Shown: positions 37,834-50,065, numbered from the stretch's first letter. The stretch: 64,000 nucleotides of DNA from Burkholderiales bacterium (GCA_017302655.1 JAFLDE010000005.1:1-64000), one strand, 5' to 3'. Numbers and translations are program-made. The notes: generated by a model not told the origin, from the letters alone.

Positions 37834-40647
<2,814 letters not shown>

Positions 40648-40743
40648 GGCCCCCAAGGACATGGGAGGGCGCGCGAAGGGCGTTACGGATGTTGCGCCCT
40701 AACATCCACGCGCCTCATCCAACCATGTCTTCAGGGAGTCCTC

Positions 40744-41538
40744 ATGTTCAAACGCCTGGCCGTCCTCGGCCTGTGGCTGGCCTGCACCGCTCTGCACGCC
40801 GCCCCCTGGACCCCGCCGGCCCAGCCTGATGTCGACCAGATCCTGAAACAGGCCCGCGAGCTGTCGCGCCCGGGCGGCGACCCGGAGCAAGCGGCGGCCA
40901 TGCACCGCTGGTACCACCAGCATGCGCTCGCCCATGCACCCTCGCACGGTGGGGTTCGGCTGTCCTTCGCGCTGAGCGACTGGCATGCCCTGGCCTTGCG
41001 CTACCCGCCGGCGCTGGCAGACATGCAGGCCGCCCGCGACCGCGCGGCCGAACGCTTGCGCGCCGGTGGCCCGAACCCGCGCGAGGCCATGAGCGATCTT
41101 GCAGCGCTCGATCAACAGCTGGCCGACCCGCGCGTCAGCGCCGAGCTCATGGCCTGGCTGGACGCCAACCGCCCGGCCGACGCGCGCAGCTTCGCTCCCT
41201 TGGCCATGGCGGCCGTGGTGGCGAGCGGTCAGCACGCCCTGGCTTTGCGCTACCTCGACCAGAACGCACTCGTGCGCAACAGCGAACGGCAGTTGCGGGG
41301 AATGACAGACAGTGCCGAACGCCTTCCCGAGACCCAGCGACCCGAGTTTCGCCAGGGGGTGGTGAGCTACCTTGATCGCCAAGCTGCCCCCGCCGTGGCC
41401 GCTTTGGCGCAAGCCGGGCGTGCGCAGGACGCGCAGCAGCTGCTTGATCGCTTGCAGGGCGTCCTTGGCCAGGACGCGCAGTTGCACCTTTGCCGCGACG
41501 GGCTGCGAGGCTTCGCGCCGCCCTTCCGCCGCTACTGA
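40744..41538 (+). CDS. exported protein of unknown function
   Basis: This 264-residue protein is not recognised. It has a signal peptide (MFKRLAVLGLWLACTALHA), then an all-helical Ala/Leu/Arg-rich body with TPR-like or HEAT-like periodicity (repeated A-L-x-x-L segments) and a late Cys. No catalytic motif is visible. It is monocistronic or co-transcribed with the acyltransferase 112 bases downstream. Codon use looks like its neighbours. Confidence 0.7.
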   Translation: MFKRLAVLGLWLACTALHAAPWTPPAQPDVDQILKQARELSRPGGDPEQAAAMHRWYHQHALAHAPSHGGVRLSFALSDWHALALRYPPALADMQAARDRAAERLRAGGPNPREAMSDLAALDQQLADPRVSAELMAWLDANRPADARSFAPLAMAAVVASGQHALALRYLDQNALVRNSERQLRGMTDSAERLPETQRPEFRQGVVSYLDRQAAPAVAALAQAGRAQDAQQLLDRLQGVLGQDAQLHLCRDGLRGFAPPFRRY

Positions 41539-41650
41539 GCGACGCACGCGCTTCATAGGCGAAGGCGACGCGGGAATCTCCCAAGCGCCGCCGGCTGTCG
41601 CCGCTCTGAGCCGAGCCTATGCTGGCGCGGCTATTGCCGGAGACGCCCCT

Positions 41651-43066
41651 ATGAGCCGCCTGTCCCTGCTGGATCTCGCCTTCTTCATCGCCGAGAACCC
41701 GGCCAGCCCCAAGCATGTCGGAGGCTTGCACATCCATCAGCGGCCCGCCGGCGCACCTGACGACTTCGCGCGCGCGCTGTACGAGGAATGGCTGACGCAC
41801 AGCGCGGTGAAAGCACCGTTCAACCGCGTCATCGAGTTCCTTGGCGCGGGCCTGATGCCGAGCTGGCGCAGCGTCTCCAAGGTGGATCTGAAGCAGCATC
41901 TGCACTTCCACCGCCTACCGGCCCGCCACCGCGACCGCGAGGCGCTCTACGCCTTGGTGGCCGAGCTGCACGAGCCCATGCTCGAGCGCAAGCGCCCGCT
42001 GTGGGAAGTGCATGTCATCGACGGCCTGTGGGACGGGCAGTTCGCCGTGTACTACCGCATGCACCACGCCTATGCCGACGGCATCACCATGGCGCGCTGG
42101 GGCGCGGAGTCGCTCGCCACCCGCGCCGACGACCTGCAGCTGCGCCCCGTCTGGGCCACCGACCACACGCGGCGGCGCTCCGGTGGCAGTGGCGGCACCG
42201 GCTTGCGCAGCTTGAGCCTGGACCGCGCGCTGGTCGCCAAGACCTGGAAGCGCCTCACCGCCAATTCCCAGCGCGCCATCGGCGTCGGGCGGCTCACCGC
42301 CATGCTGCTGCTGGAGGCGATGAAGCTAACCAAGAACGCCATCGCCGTGCCCTTCATGGCCAGTGGCGAGACGCCCTTCACCGGCAAGGCCACGCCGGGC
42401 CGCCAGTTGGCCACGGCGGCCTTGCCCATGGCGCGCATTGCCGCCGTGCGCAAGGCGGCGCGCGCTACCTTGAACCATGTGGCCCTGACCTGCCTGGACG
42501 GCGCCATGCACCGCTACCTGGCCGAGGAGGGCATCGAGCTCGACCGCCCCATCACCATTCAGATGCCGGTGAGCCTGCGCAAGCCCGGCAGCAAGGCGGC
42601 GCAGAGCGACGCCGGCAACAAGATCGGCATCATCCTCGTCGACCTGGCCGAACCCACCGACGACGCGTACGTGCGCCTGCGCAACGTCGGCTACTCGCTG
42701 CGCAATGTGCGCAATCTGGTCGACTCGGTGACGCCCGAGGCGATCGAGACCTACACCATCCTCACCGGTGTGCTCGGCCAGTTGGCCGACATGATGAAGC
42801 TCAGCGAGCTGGTCACGCCCATGGGCAATTGCACGGTGTCGAACGTGCCCGGGCCCGAGGAGCGGCTCTACCTGAAGGGCGCGCCGCTGATGGAGATGCA
42901 CCCGGTCAGCACCCTGCCGCCCACGCATCTGCTGAACATCACCCTGTTCAGCTATGCGGGGCAGCTGTACGTGGGCCTGGTGGCCACCGACACGCTGCCC
43001 AATCTGGGCCGGCTGGCCGAGCTGGTGGAGGACGAGTTCCGCGTGCTGGAGGCCGCGGTGTCCTGA
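41651..43066 (+). CDS. wax ester synthase/diacylglycerol acyltransferase (WS/DGAT) family
   Basis: This 471-residue protein belongs to the bifunctional acyltransferases that join acyl-CoA to fatty alcohols or diacylglycerol. The catalytic motif HHAYADG is intact near residue 138 (in YRMHHAYADGITMARW). Other family blocks are the N-terminal LSLLDLAFFIAENPASPKHVGGL, PLWEVHVIDGL and the C-terminal NCTVSNVPGPEE. It implies neutral-lipid storage, though some members have other acceptors. ATG at 41651. It ends five bases from the convergent DUF1501 gene. Confidence 0.92.
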   Translation: MSRLSLLDLAFFIAENPASPKHVGGLHIHQRPAGAPDDFARALYEEWLTHSAVKAPFNRVIEFLGAGLMPSWRSVSKVDLKQHLHFHRLPARHRDREALYALVAELHEPMLERKRPLWEVHVIDGLWDGQFAVYYRMHHAYADGITMARWGAESLATRADDLQLRPVWATDHTRRRSGGSGGTGLRSLSLDRALVAKTWKRLTANSQRAIGVGRLTAMLLLEAMKLTKNAIAVPFMASGETPFTGKATPGRQLATAALPMARIAAVRKAARATLNHVALTCLDGAMHRYLAEEGIELDRPITIQMPVSLRKPGSKAAQSDAGNKIGIILVDLAEPTDDAYVRLRNVGYSLRNVRNLVDSVTPEAIETYTILTGVLGQLADMMKLSELVTPMGNCTVSNVPGPEERLYLKGAPLMEMHPVSTLPPTHLLNITLFSYAGQLYVGLVATDTLPNLGRLAELVEDEFRVLEAAVS

Positions 43067-43071
43067 ACCAC

Positions 43072-44493
43072 TCAGGGCGCAAAGAAGCCCAGGTCGCGCT
43101 GGCTGAAGTTGGCGATGTTGGGCACCACCGTGGCCAGCTCGGTGTCGCTCACCCCCATCCAGCGCGCCAGGGTGGCGGCCAGCTGATCCACGCTGGTGGT
43201 CGGCAACAGGCGGCCTTGGCCGACATCGCTCTGCCCGTTGTTGGCCAGCACCGGCATCTCGCCCCAGAAGCGGCCGCCCTGCACCGCGCCGCCCATCACC
43301 AGGTGATGGCTGCCCCAGCCATGGTCGCTGCCGTCGCCGTTGCTGGTCAGCGTGCGGCCGAAGTCGCTGGCGGTGAAGGTGGTCACGCGGTCGGCCACGC
43401 CCAGTTCCACCAGCGCGCTCTGGAACGAGGCCAGGCCGCTGCCCACCTGGCTCAGCAAGAGGGGGTGCTGGGCGGTGAGGAAGTCGTGGTTGTCAAAGCC
43501 GCCGAGCGACACGAAGAACACCTGGCGCTGCGCGCCCAGGGTGCTGCGGCCGGCGATCAGGCGCGCCACCATCTGCAGCTGGCGGTGCAGGCTGCTGCCG
43601 GCGGTGTCGAAGGGTGTGCTGAAGGGCAAGGTCGCCGGCAAGGCGGCTTTCACCATGCCTTCGGCGTTGATGGAGCGGGCCGTGACCCGGCTGTACTCAG
43701 CCTCCATCCAATGGCTGCTGGGCGCCGTGATGAGACTGCGCAGCGCCTGCGCGCAGGCCGTCGAGCCATACAGGGTGTTCTGGATGCCGTTGACGGGCAC
43801 CGCCCCGCTGTTGCTCACCTGGTACTGCACCGCTTGCTGACCGCTCATGAAGACCGCGTTGCTGCTGGCGTTGATGCAGGTGAAGGTGCTGGTGCCGTTG
43901 GCATTGAGGAATAGGTCGCCGATAGCGCCCCCCCAGCCCTTGGTCGAGCCCTCGGCTCCGCTGCTCTGCCAGACCGATTGCTGATCGTTGTGGCTGAACA
44001 GCTTGGGCGGCAAGGGAACGGACTTGTTGGCGTACTGCGCCTTGGTGGTGGGCTGGATGAGCGTGCCCACATTGAGCAACCAGCCCAACTGACCGGCGTC
44101 GAACAGGGCCTTGAGCGGCTCCAGTTCAGGTGCCATGGCCAGTTGCGTGCCGCTGGCGCCTGGGCCGGCCAGGGCCACGCGTGGCGTGAGGGTGGTGGCC
44201 GTCAGCTGGTCTCGCGGCACAACCAGATTGCCGCCCCCTGCCCCGCCGCGCAGGGTCACCAGATTGGCATGGCCCGCGCTGTCCGCCGGCAAGAGGGTGG
44301 AGCCGTAGTCGTTGCCGCCGTAAAGGAACACGCAGACCAAGGCCTTGTAGCCACCGCTGGCGTCGGCCGCGGCGGCTTCACCGATGGCTGCGAGATTCAT
44401 GGCCCACGGCGCTGCCGCACCGGCCAGGCCCAGTTGGGCGGAGCGGCGCAGGAATTCGCGGCGCTGCAGGAGGGGCAGTCGGCTGGGTTTCAT
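43072..44493 (-). CDS. DUF1501 domain protein, Tat-exported
   Basis: This 473-residue protein begins with a twin-arginine signal (LLQRREFLRRSAQLGLAGAAAP) and has a sulfatase/alkaline-phosphatase-like DUF1501 domain with FLYGGNDYGSTLLP, FFVSLGGFDNHD, TFTASDFGRTLTSNGDGSDHGWGSHHLVMGG. The Asp/His set suggests a metal-dependent hydrolase, but no substrate is known. Its ATG overlaps the stop of the DUF1800 gene (ATGA). The two families occur together across many bacteria. Confidence 0.9.
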   Translation of the reverse strand: MKPSRLPLLQRREFLRRSAQLGLAGAAAPWAMNLAAIGEAAAADASGGYKALVCVFLYGGNDYGSTLLPADSAGHANLVTLRGGAGGGNLVVPRDQLTATTLTPRVALAGPGASGTQLAMAPELEPLKALFDAGQLGWLLNVGTLIQPTTKAQYANKSVPLPPKLFSHNDQQSVWQSSGAEGSTKGWGGAIGDLFLNANGTSTFTCINASSNAVFMSGQQAVQYQVSNSGAVPVNGIQNTLYGSTACAQALRSLITAPSSHWMEAEYSRVTARSINAEGMVKAALPATLPFSTPFDTAGSSLHRQLQMVARLIAGRSTLGAQRQVFFVSLGGFDNHDFLTAQHPLLLSQVGSGLASFQSALVELGVADRVTTFTASDFGRTLTSNGDGSDHGWGSHHLVMGGAVQGGRFWGEMPVLANNGQSDVGQGRLLPTTSVDQLAATLARWMGVSDTELATVVPNIANFSQRDLGFFAP

Positions 44494-46262
44494 CGTTGCA
44501 CCAGGTATTCAGGGGCGGCCATCACCAGCAGCACGGCGGCGCGCACGCGCGCCAAGCGGTTGGCATCGGAGGTGGCGGCGATGCTGTTCACCGCCGTGGC
44601 CAGCGCCGCCACGGTGGCGCTGCTGAGCCCATTGGCGGCAAGCCGCAGATTGAGGTGCTGCAGCAGGGCCGTGGCGTCGTTGGCCAGGGCCAGTTCCGTC
44701 GCGTAATTGGGCGCGATGTCGCCATTGGCCAAGCCGTTCTGCACCACGCCCTGCATGTAGTTCAGGTAACCGGCCACGCTGCTCTCGTTGACCAACTGGA
44801 ACTCAGGGGCAGTGACGCCGTTCAAGGCCAGTTCGTTGCCGGGCGGCACGTAGCCGGGGCGGAAGAAGTTGAACACCGATGGGCTGCGCGAGGGGCTTTG
44901 GCCGAGCCGCGTGCCGGGGTCGCTGAGGTCGCCGATGGCCCAGCGGCCCGAGGTGCTGCTGACCGCCCCGAAGGTCCGGGCCCACTGGATGAGGCGCTGG
45001 ATGGGCTCCCGAAGGCGGCCACTGGCCGAGCCGGTGGGCGTGGCCCTTGCCTCGATGTCCAGCAGCACGGCGCGCAGCACGGCCTTCAGGTCGCCGCGCA
45101 CGCCGCTGCCGTTGTCGTTGAAGGCGCTCGCCACGCGCGCCACGTAGGCAGGGCTTGGGTGGCTCAGCGTGAAGCGCTGGATGAGCTGGCGGCCGATGAA
45201 AGGGCCGACATTGGGGTCACGGAAAAGGATGTCCAGGGCCTGGCTTAGCGCCTGCGCCGGGCTCAGGCTGCCGGCGATGACGGTGCCCAGCACAATCTTG
45301 TCGCCCGCCTGGTACTGCGAGCCGTCGTTGCGCATCGGGCGCGTCGGATAGGCTGCATCAGACACGGCCGGCACGCCCGCCGTGCGGTCGTTGACCCAGC
45401 CCGTGAACACCCGCGCCAGCTGCGTGATGTCGGTCTGGCCGTAGGTCTCGATGGGCTTGCCCCCGCTGGTCTTGGGGCTGCCGTCGAGGTTCAGTTGCAG
45501 CAGGCCGATGGTGAACAGCTGCATCACCTCGCGGGCGTAGTTTTCGTCGGGCACGCGGCCGGTGCGCGGGTCTTCCTTGCGGTTGCCCTGCATGTTCAGG
45601 TAGGTGCCCATCGCGGTGCTCAGGGTCACGTCCTGCAGGAGGTCGCGGAAGTTGCCGAAGGCATGCTTCTCGAGCAAGTCCACGTAGTGCGCGATGGCCA
45701 CATTGCGCCAGGCAATAGGCAGCCCGCCCATGCCCACCACCAGGATCTCGGAGAGCGCGAGCGTCATGCGCTGACGCACCACGTCGGGGCTGGCGATGAG
45801 CTTGCGCCAAATGCTGGCATCGGCCCCAGCAAAGCTGCTGACGTTGGCCTCGACCACGTAGCCGTTGTCGATCAGCCATTGCACGCGGCTCACGCCCTGC
45901 TGGGGCATGGCCAACTGCTCGTCCAGCCAGCCCGAATAGTTGCGCGCCTTGACGGCGGCAATGTCGTCCGCCGTGGCGGCAAACCCGGCCTGGGCCAAGA
46001 AGCGCGCGGCTTGCGCGTCGGTCGGCAGCACGGGCGCCGGCGGTGGAGCGGGAGGTGGGGGCGCTGGAGGAGGCGGAGCCGGTGCGGGATCGCCACCGCC
46101 TCCACCACCGCAGGCGCTCAGCAGCGAGGCCACGGCCAATCCGGGAAGCACAGGGCCGCCTGGCCCAGCTGCGCTCAACTGTCCGGTCGCTTCAAGCGAG
46201 GGCGGCGAGCTTGGCCATGAGGAAGGCTCAGCCGGAACGAGCGGTGCGGGCATGCTGTTCAT
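44490..46262 (-). CDS. DUF1800 domain protein, probable lipoprotein
   Basis: This 590-residue protein has a lipobox-like LLSACGGGGGG near residues 47-57, a Pro/Ala linker and a DUF1800 domain (ARFLAQAGFAATADDIAAV, NYAREVMQLFTIGLLQL, VFTGWVND, FIGRQLIQRFTLSHPS, SVFNFFRPGYVPP). Function is unknown; it is always near DUF1501 proteins. The 45 residues before the lipobox lack the basic n-region expected of a signal peptide, so the start or the lipoprotein reading may be wrong. ATG at 46262; a second ATG lies three codons on. Confidence 0.85.
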   Translation of the reverse strand: MNSMPAPLVPAEPSSWPSSPPSLEATGQLSAAGPGGPVLPGLAVASLLSACGGGGGGDPAPAPPPPAPPPPAPPPAPVLPTDAQAARFLAQAGFAATADDIAAVKARNYSGWLDEQLAMPQQGVSRVQWLIDNGYVVEANVSSFAGADASIWRKLIASPDVVRQRMTLALSEILVVGMGGLPIAWRNVAIAHYVDLLEKHAFGNFRDLLQDVTLSTAMGTYLNMQGNRKEDPRTGRVPDENYAREVMQLFTIGLLQLNLDGSPKTSGGKPIETYGQTDITQLARVFTGWVNDRTAGVPAVSDAAYPTRPMRNDGSQYQAGDKIVLGTVIAGSLSPAQALSQALDILFRDPNVGPFIGRQLIQRFTLSHPSPAYVARVASAFNDNGSGVRGDLKAVLRAVLLDIEARATPTGSASGRLREPIQRLIQWARTFGAVSSTSGRWAIGDLSDPGTRLGQSPSRSPSVFNFFRPGYVPPGNELALNGVTAPEFQLVNESSVAGYLNYMQGVVQNGLANGDIAPNYATELALANDATALLQHLNLRLAANGLSSATVAALATAVNSIAATSDANRLARVRAAVLLVMAAPEYLVQR

Positions 46263-46341
46263 GCCCGCACTCTAGAAGCCCTGTGTTGCCGACCGCATGA
46301 CGCGGTGTAAAGGGATGCAAACGCCGCTGGCGCGGCCGTGA

Positions 46342-46980
46342 TCAATGCAACGGGACACCTGTCTTGCTTTGCACGAACTCGCGCGTCACGCCGGGGGCCA
46401 GTTCCACGAGTTGGAGGCCGGCGGGCGTCACGTCCATCACCGCCAGGTCGGTGATGATGCGGTGCACCACGCCCACGCCGGTCAGCGGCAGCGTGCAGTT
46501 GGGCAGCAGCTTCATGTCCTCGCTGCCGTCCTTCTTCTTGGCCACATGCTCCATGAGCACGACCACACGCGGCACGCCGGCCACCAGGTCCATGGCGCCG
46601 CCCATGCCCTTGACCATCTTGCCGGGGATCATCCAGTTGGCCAGGTCGCCCTTTTCGCTGACCTGCATGGCGCCCAGGATGCTCAGGTTGATCTTGCCGC
46701 CACGGATCATGGCGAAGCTGTCGTGGCTGCCGAAGATGCTGGAGCCGGGCAGCGTGGTCACGGTCTGCTTGCCGGCATTGATGAGGTCGGCGTCCACCTC
46801 GTCCTCGCGTGGGAAAGGGCCGATGCCGAGCATGCCGTTCTCGCTCTGCAGCCACACCTCCATGCCAGCGGGCACATGGTTGGCCACCTGCGTGGGAATG
46901 CCGATGCCCAGGTTCACGTAGAAGCCGTCCTGCAGCTCTTGCGCGGCGCGCGCCGCCATTTCGTCTTGGGTCCAGGGCAT
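46342..46980 (-). CDS. scoB: 3-oxoacid CoA-transferase subunit B
   Basis: This 212-residue beta subunit works with ScoA to move CoA between succinyl-CoA and a 3-oxoacid such as acetoacetate. The catalytic Glu lies in [15 protein letters not shown]. The family blocks [19 protein letters not shown] and [15 protein letters not shown] are also present. It lies one base downstream of the scoA stop. The acid specificity (acetoacetate or 3-oxoadipate) is inferred from overall ScoAB likeness. Confidence 0.92.
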   Translation of the reverse strand: MPWTQDEMAARAAQELQDGFYVNLGIGIPTQVANHVPAGMEVWLQSENGMLGIGPFPREDEVDADLINAGKQTVTTLPGSSIFGSHDSFAMIRGGKINLSILGAMQVSEKGDLANWMIPGKMVKGMGGAMDLVAGVPRVVVLMEHVAKKKDGSEDMKLLPNCTLPLTGVGVVHRIITDLAVMDVTPAGLQLVELAPGVTREFVQSKTGVPLH

Positions 46981-46981
46981 G

Positions 46982-47680
46982 TCAGTTCCTCACGGTGCGC
47001 TTCTCGATGCGCTTTTCGGGATTCGGATTGACGACGATGCGGTGCACGTAGATGCCCGGCAGATGGATGTCGTCCGGCGCCAGTTCGCCCAGTTCGACGA
47101 TGCGCTCCACCTCCACCACGCAGACCTTGCCGGCCATGGCCGCAGCAGGATTGAAGTTGCGCGCCGTCAGCCGGAAGCGCAGATTGCCCGAGGTATCGGC
47201 CACGTCGGCCTTGATGAGGCTCAGCTCGGGGCGCAGGCTGCGCTCCATCACGTAGGTGTGGCCGTCGAACTCGCGCAGTTCCTTGCCCTCGGCCACGATG
47301 GTGCCCACGCCGGTGCGGGTGTAGAAGGCCGGGATGCCAGCCCCACCGGCACGAAGCTTCTCGGCCAGCGTGCCTTGGGGGGTGAACTCCAGCTCCAGCT
47401 CGCCGGCCAGGTACTGGCGCTCGAACTCCTTGTTCTCGCCCACGTAGCTGGAGATCATCTTCTTGATCTGCCGCGTCTCCAGCAGTTTCCCGAGGCCAAA
47501 GCCGTCCACGCCGGCGTTGTTGCTGATGGCGGTGAGATTCTTCGCGCCGGTGTCGCGGAGCGCGTCGATCAGCGCTTCCGGGATGCCGCACAGACCGAAG
47601 CCGCCCACGGCGATCAGCTGATCGTCGTGAACGAGTCCGGCCAGCGCAGCCGCAGCGCTCGGGTAGAGCTTGGTCTTCAT
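46982..47680 (-). CDS. scoA: 3-oxoacid CoA-transferase subunit A
   Basis: This 232-residue alpha subunit has [20 protein letters not shown], the [12 protein letters not shown] CoA-site loop and [15 protein letters not shown]. With ScoB it activates acetoacetate as the CoA ester, linking ketone bodies and polyhydroxybutyrate breakdown to the TCA cycle. ATG at 47680. A TGC-rich palindrome lies 76-90 bases upstream. Confidence 0.93.
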   Translation of the reverse strand: MKTKLYPSAAAALAGLVHDDQLIAVGGFGLCGIPEALIDALRDTGAKNLTAISNNAGVDGFGLGKLLETRQIKKMISSYVGENKEFERQYLAGELELEFTPQGTLAEKLRAGGAGIPAFYTRTGVGTIVAEGKELREFDGHTYVMERSLRPELSLIKADVADTSGNLRFRLTARNFNPAAAMAGKVCVVEVERIVELGELAPDDIHLPGIYVHRIVVNPNPEKRIEKRTVRN

Positions 47681-47998
47681 GCGGGCAGCCTGGTTGGAGT
47701 GAGATTGAGTGGAAGGATTCGAAACGCCCGGCAGCTTACGCGAAACTGGGCGTAATGCTGCAGTGCAGCACTGTCCGTTCTTTGGACGACGCAGTGGCTG
47801 AAAAATGGGCATCAGCGCAGGTTGGTAACGCTGCCTCCCTTGCGGCGAACGAAGCGGCGCCACCGGCGCGGCTGGTCTTCGAAGGAGCTGCCCCCAGGGG
47901 GCTGGGCGCATGGAGCGACCTCGCACGGTCCGAGCGCTCCAAAGCCGCCTGCAGCCCGCACAATCCCGCCCCTTCGCGCCCCCCTCTCCTGTCCCACC
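47681..47998. other. 318-base divergent intergenic region, scoA / rdgC
   Basis: No gene is supported here. The region holds the scoA promoter side with a 15-base TGC-rich palindrome (47756-47770) and a GC hairpin (GCCCCC-A-GGGGGC at 47890-47902) within a GC-rich stretch leading to rdgC. Frames continuing upstream of rdgC are open only because of the high G+C. Confidence 0.6.
47756..47770. promoter_or_regulatory. TGC-rich palindrome upstream of scoA, PhaR-like site
   Basis: TGCTGCA-G-TGCAGCA is a perfect inverted repeat. Its core CTGC-AGT-GCAG fits CTGC-N3-GCAG, which I recall as the binding pattern of PhaR, the polyhydroxybutyrate-responsive repressor. Position relative to scoA fits a promoter operator. 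The regulator assignment is from memory and unproven. Confidence 0.4.
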
Positions 47999-49036
47999 GT
48001 GTTCAAGTCCCTCACTGCCTACCACCTGCCCGCCGCCGCCCAGCCTGACCCGGAGCGCCTGGACGAGCAGTTGGCCGCCCTGCCCTTCAAGCCCTGCGGG
48101 CCGGTCGAGCCGATCAGCTTCGGCTTCGTGCCGCCGCGCGGTGGGGAGCACGGCCCGCTGGCCGAACGGGTGAACGGCCACCTGCTGCTGAAGCTGCAGT
48201 TCGAGCAGCGCCTGCTGCCTGGTTCGGTGGTGCGCGACCGCGTGGACGCTCTGGCGCAGAAGCTGGAACAGGAGAGCGGGCGCAAGCCGGGTGCCAAGCG
48301 GCGGCGCGAGCTGAAGGACGAAGCGCTGATCGACCTGCTGCCCCAGGCCTTCACCCGGCAGAGCAGCGTGCGGGTGTGGATCGCTCCGATGCTGGAGCTG
48401 CTGGTGGTAGACGCCACGGCCACCGCGCGCCTGGACGCCGCGCTGACCGCGCTGACCAAGGCCGTGCCGGGCCTGGCCCCTCAGCCCCTGCAGACCGCCG
48501 AAAGCCCGGCCGCCTGCATGAAGGCCTGGCTGGCTGACGGTGTAGCACCCGCAGGCTTCGGCATCGGCCGCGAGGCCGAACTGCGCAGCACCGACGTGCA
48601 GGCAGCCACCGTGCGCTACACCCGTCACGCGCTGGACGGCGAAGACCTGCAGCAGCACTTGGCTGCCGGCAAGGAGGTGCGCAAGTTGCAGCTCAACTGG
48701 AAGGACCGGCTGGACTTCGTGCTGGCCGAGAACGGGCAGCTGAGCAAGCTGAAGCTGGACGACGGCGTGTTCGAGGCCGATGGCGCCGAGCACAGCGAGC
48801 AGGACCCCTTCGACGGCGACGCGCTGCTGCTCACCGGCGAGCTCGCGCAGCTGCTGCCGGCCTTGTTCGAGGGCCTGGGCGGCCGCGTGGACGGCCTGGG
48901 CGCCGCGCCTGCTCAGCCAGCAAGCTCAGCGATTCCCTCGGCTCAAGCGCCCAATCGCCCCGCAGCCACCAGCGCCGCTGCCGCCCTGGCGGTGGCGAAC
49001 AGCTTGCAGGACGGCGACGACGCGCCGCCCTGGTGA
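47999..49036 (+). CDS. rdgC: recombination-associated protein RdgC
   Basis: This 345-residue non-sequence-specific DNA-binding ring protein limits RecA activity. It shows the family N-terminus MFKSLTAYHLP, the GFVPPRG loop, LKLQFEQRLLPGSVVRDRVD, and LNWKDRLDFVLAENGQLSKLKL. It is longer than the E. coli protein through an Ala/Pro-rich C-terminal tail of about 35 residues. The start is GTG at 47999; frames further upstream do not resemble the family. Confidence 0.93.
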   Translation: MFKSLTAYHLPAAAQPDPERLDEQLAALPFKPCGPVEPISFGFVPPRGGEHGPLAERVNGHLLLKLQFEQRLLPGSVVRDRVDALAQKLEQESGRKPGAKRRRELKDEALIDLLPQAFTRQSSVRVWIAPMLELLVVDATATARLDAALTALTKAVPGLAPQPLQTAESPAACMKAWLADGVAPAGFGIGREAELRSTDVQAATVRYTRHALDGEDLQQHLAAGKEVRKLQLNWKDRLDFVLAENGQLSKLKLDDGVFEADGAEHSEQDPFDGDALLLTGELAQLLPALFEGLGGRVDGLGAAPAQPASSAIPSAQAPNRPAATSAAAALAVANSLQDGDDAPPW

Positions 49037-49043
49037 GCGACAC

Positions 49044-49062
49044 CGGGCTCAGCCCGTTTTCT
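49044..49062 (+). terminator. Short terminator-like hairpin after rdgC
   Basis: CGGGC-TCA-GCCCG followed by TTTTCT, in the 30 bases between the convergent rdgC and dusA. The stem is only 5 bp. Confidence 0.5.
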
Positions 49063-49066
49063 CCGC

Positions 49067-50065
49067 TCAAGCCGCCTGCCTCGCCCCGCCCAGGCGGGCC
49101 TCGGTGGCTTGCGCCTGCACAGCGCGAGGCGGGAGGGTCTTGAGGCGGTGGTCGCTCCACACCTGGCGCCATCGGCGCGCGCCGGGCAGGCCGTTCCACA
49201 GGCCCAGCGCGTGGCGCATGGCCAGGGCCCAGCCCTGCCCTTGCGCATGCAGGCGCTCCAGGTAGTCCATCCAGGCTTCTTCCAGGGCCTCACGGCTGAG
49301 GGCTCGCGCGGGCTCGCCGAAGAAGCGGGCGTCCCACTCGGCCAGGGACCAGGGTTCGTGGTAGGCGTGGCGACCGACCATCACGCCGTCCACGTGGCGC
49401 AGTTGCTCCTCGATGACCGCTTCGTCCCTGATGCCGCCATTGATGGCGATGGTCAGCTGCGGGAACTCTCGCTTGAGTCGATGCACCAATTCGTACCGCA
49501 ATGGGGGGATGTCGCGGTTGTCCTTGGGCGAGAGGCCATCCAGCCAGGCGTTGCGGGCGTGGACGATGAAGACACTGCAGCCGGCTTCGGCGACGGTGCC
49601 GACGAAGTCGCGAACAAACTCGTAGCGCTCGATGCGGTCGATGCCGATGCGGTGCTTGACGGTGACGGGCAGCGAGGTGGCATCGCGCATGGCTTTCACG
49701 CAGTCGGCCACCAGCTGCGGCTCACCCATCAGGCAGGCGCCGAAGGCGCCGCGCTGCACGCGGGGGCTGGGGCATCCGCAGTTCAGGTTCACTTCGTCGT
49801 AGCCCCAGCTTTCGGCGAGCTTCGCGCATTGCGCCAGGTCGGCGGGCTCGCTGCCGCCCAGCTGCAGGGCTACGGGGTGCTCGCAGGCGTCGAAGTCGAG
49901 GTGGCGGGCCTGGTCCCCATGCAGGAGGGCGCCGGTGGTCACCATCTCCGTGTAGAGCAGCGTGCGGCGGCTGAGCAGGCGGTGCAGGAAGCGGCAGTGG
50001 CGATCGGTCCAGTCCATCATGGGTGCGACCGAGAGGCGCCAGGGCGAGAGTGCGTGGGGAGGCAT
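49067..50065 (-). CDS. dusA: tRNA-dihydrouridine(20/20a) synthase DusA
   Basis: This 332-residue flavoenzyme reduces uridine to dihydrouridine in the tRNA D-loop. Segments include LSVAPMMDWTDRHCR, VALQLGGSEP, NLNCGCPSPRVQRGAFGACLM (the catalytic Cys is in GACLM), VTVKHRIGID and INGGIRD. ATG at 50065. It lies downstream of the protease/prsTRK genes in the same direction, with a 32-base gap. Confidence 0.94.
   Translation of the reverse strand: MPPHALSPWRLSVAPMMDWTDRHCRFLHRLLSRRTLLYTEMVTTGALLHGDQARHLDFDACEHPVALQLGGSEPADLAQCAKLAESWGYDEVNLNCGCPSPRVQRGAFGACLMGEPQLVADCVKAMRDATSLPVTVKHRIGIDRIERYEFVRDFVGTVAEAGCSVFIVHARNAWLDGLSPKDNRDIPPLRYELVHRLKREFPQLTIAINGGIRDEAVIEEQLRHVDGVMVGRHAYHEPWSLAEWDARFFGEPARALSREALEEAWMDYLERLHAQGQGWALAMRHALGLWNGLPGARRWRQVWSDHRLKTLPPRAVQAQATEARLGGARQAA

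Noticed and set aside
41554-41621. CATAGGC ... GCCTATG spaced inverted repeat before the acyltransferase
   Set aside because: Arms are only 7 bp and 54 bases apart; plausible by chance.
41788-43914. 700-codon open frame overlapping the acyltransferase
   Set aside because: It is Arg/His/Ala-rich shadow translation of GC-rich coding DNA; the true frame has HHxxxDG and other WS/DGAT blocks.
44490-46262. Frameshift at the DUF1800 N-terminus
   Set aside because: Neither other frame gives a start and basic segment that joins the lipobox; no homopolymer suggests an error.
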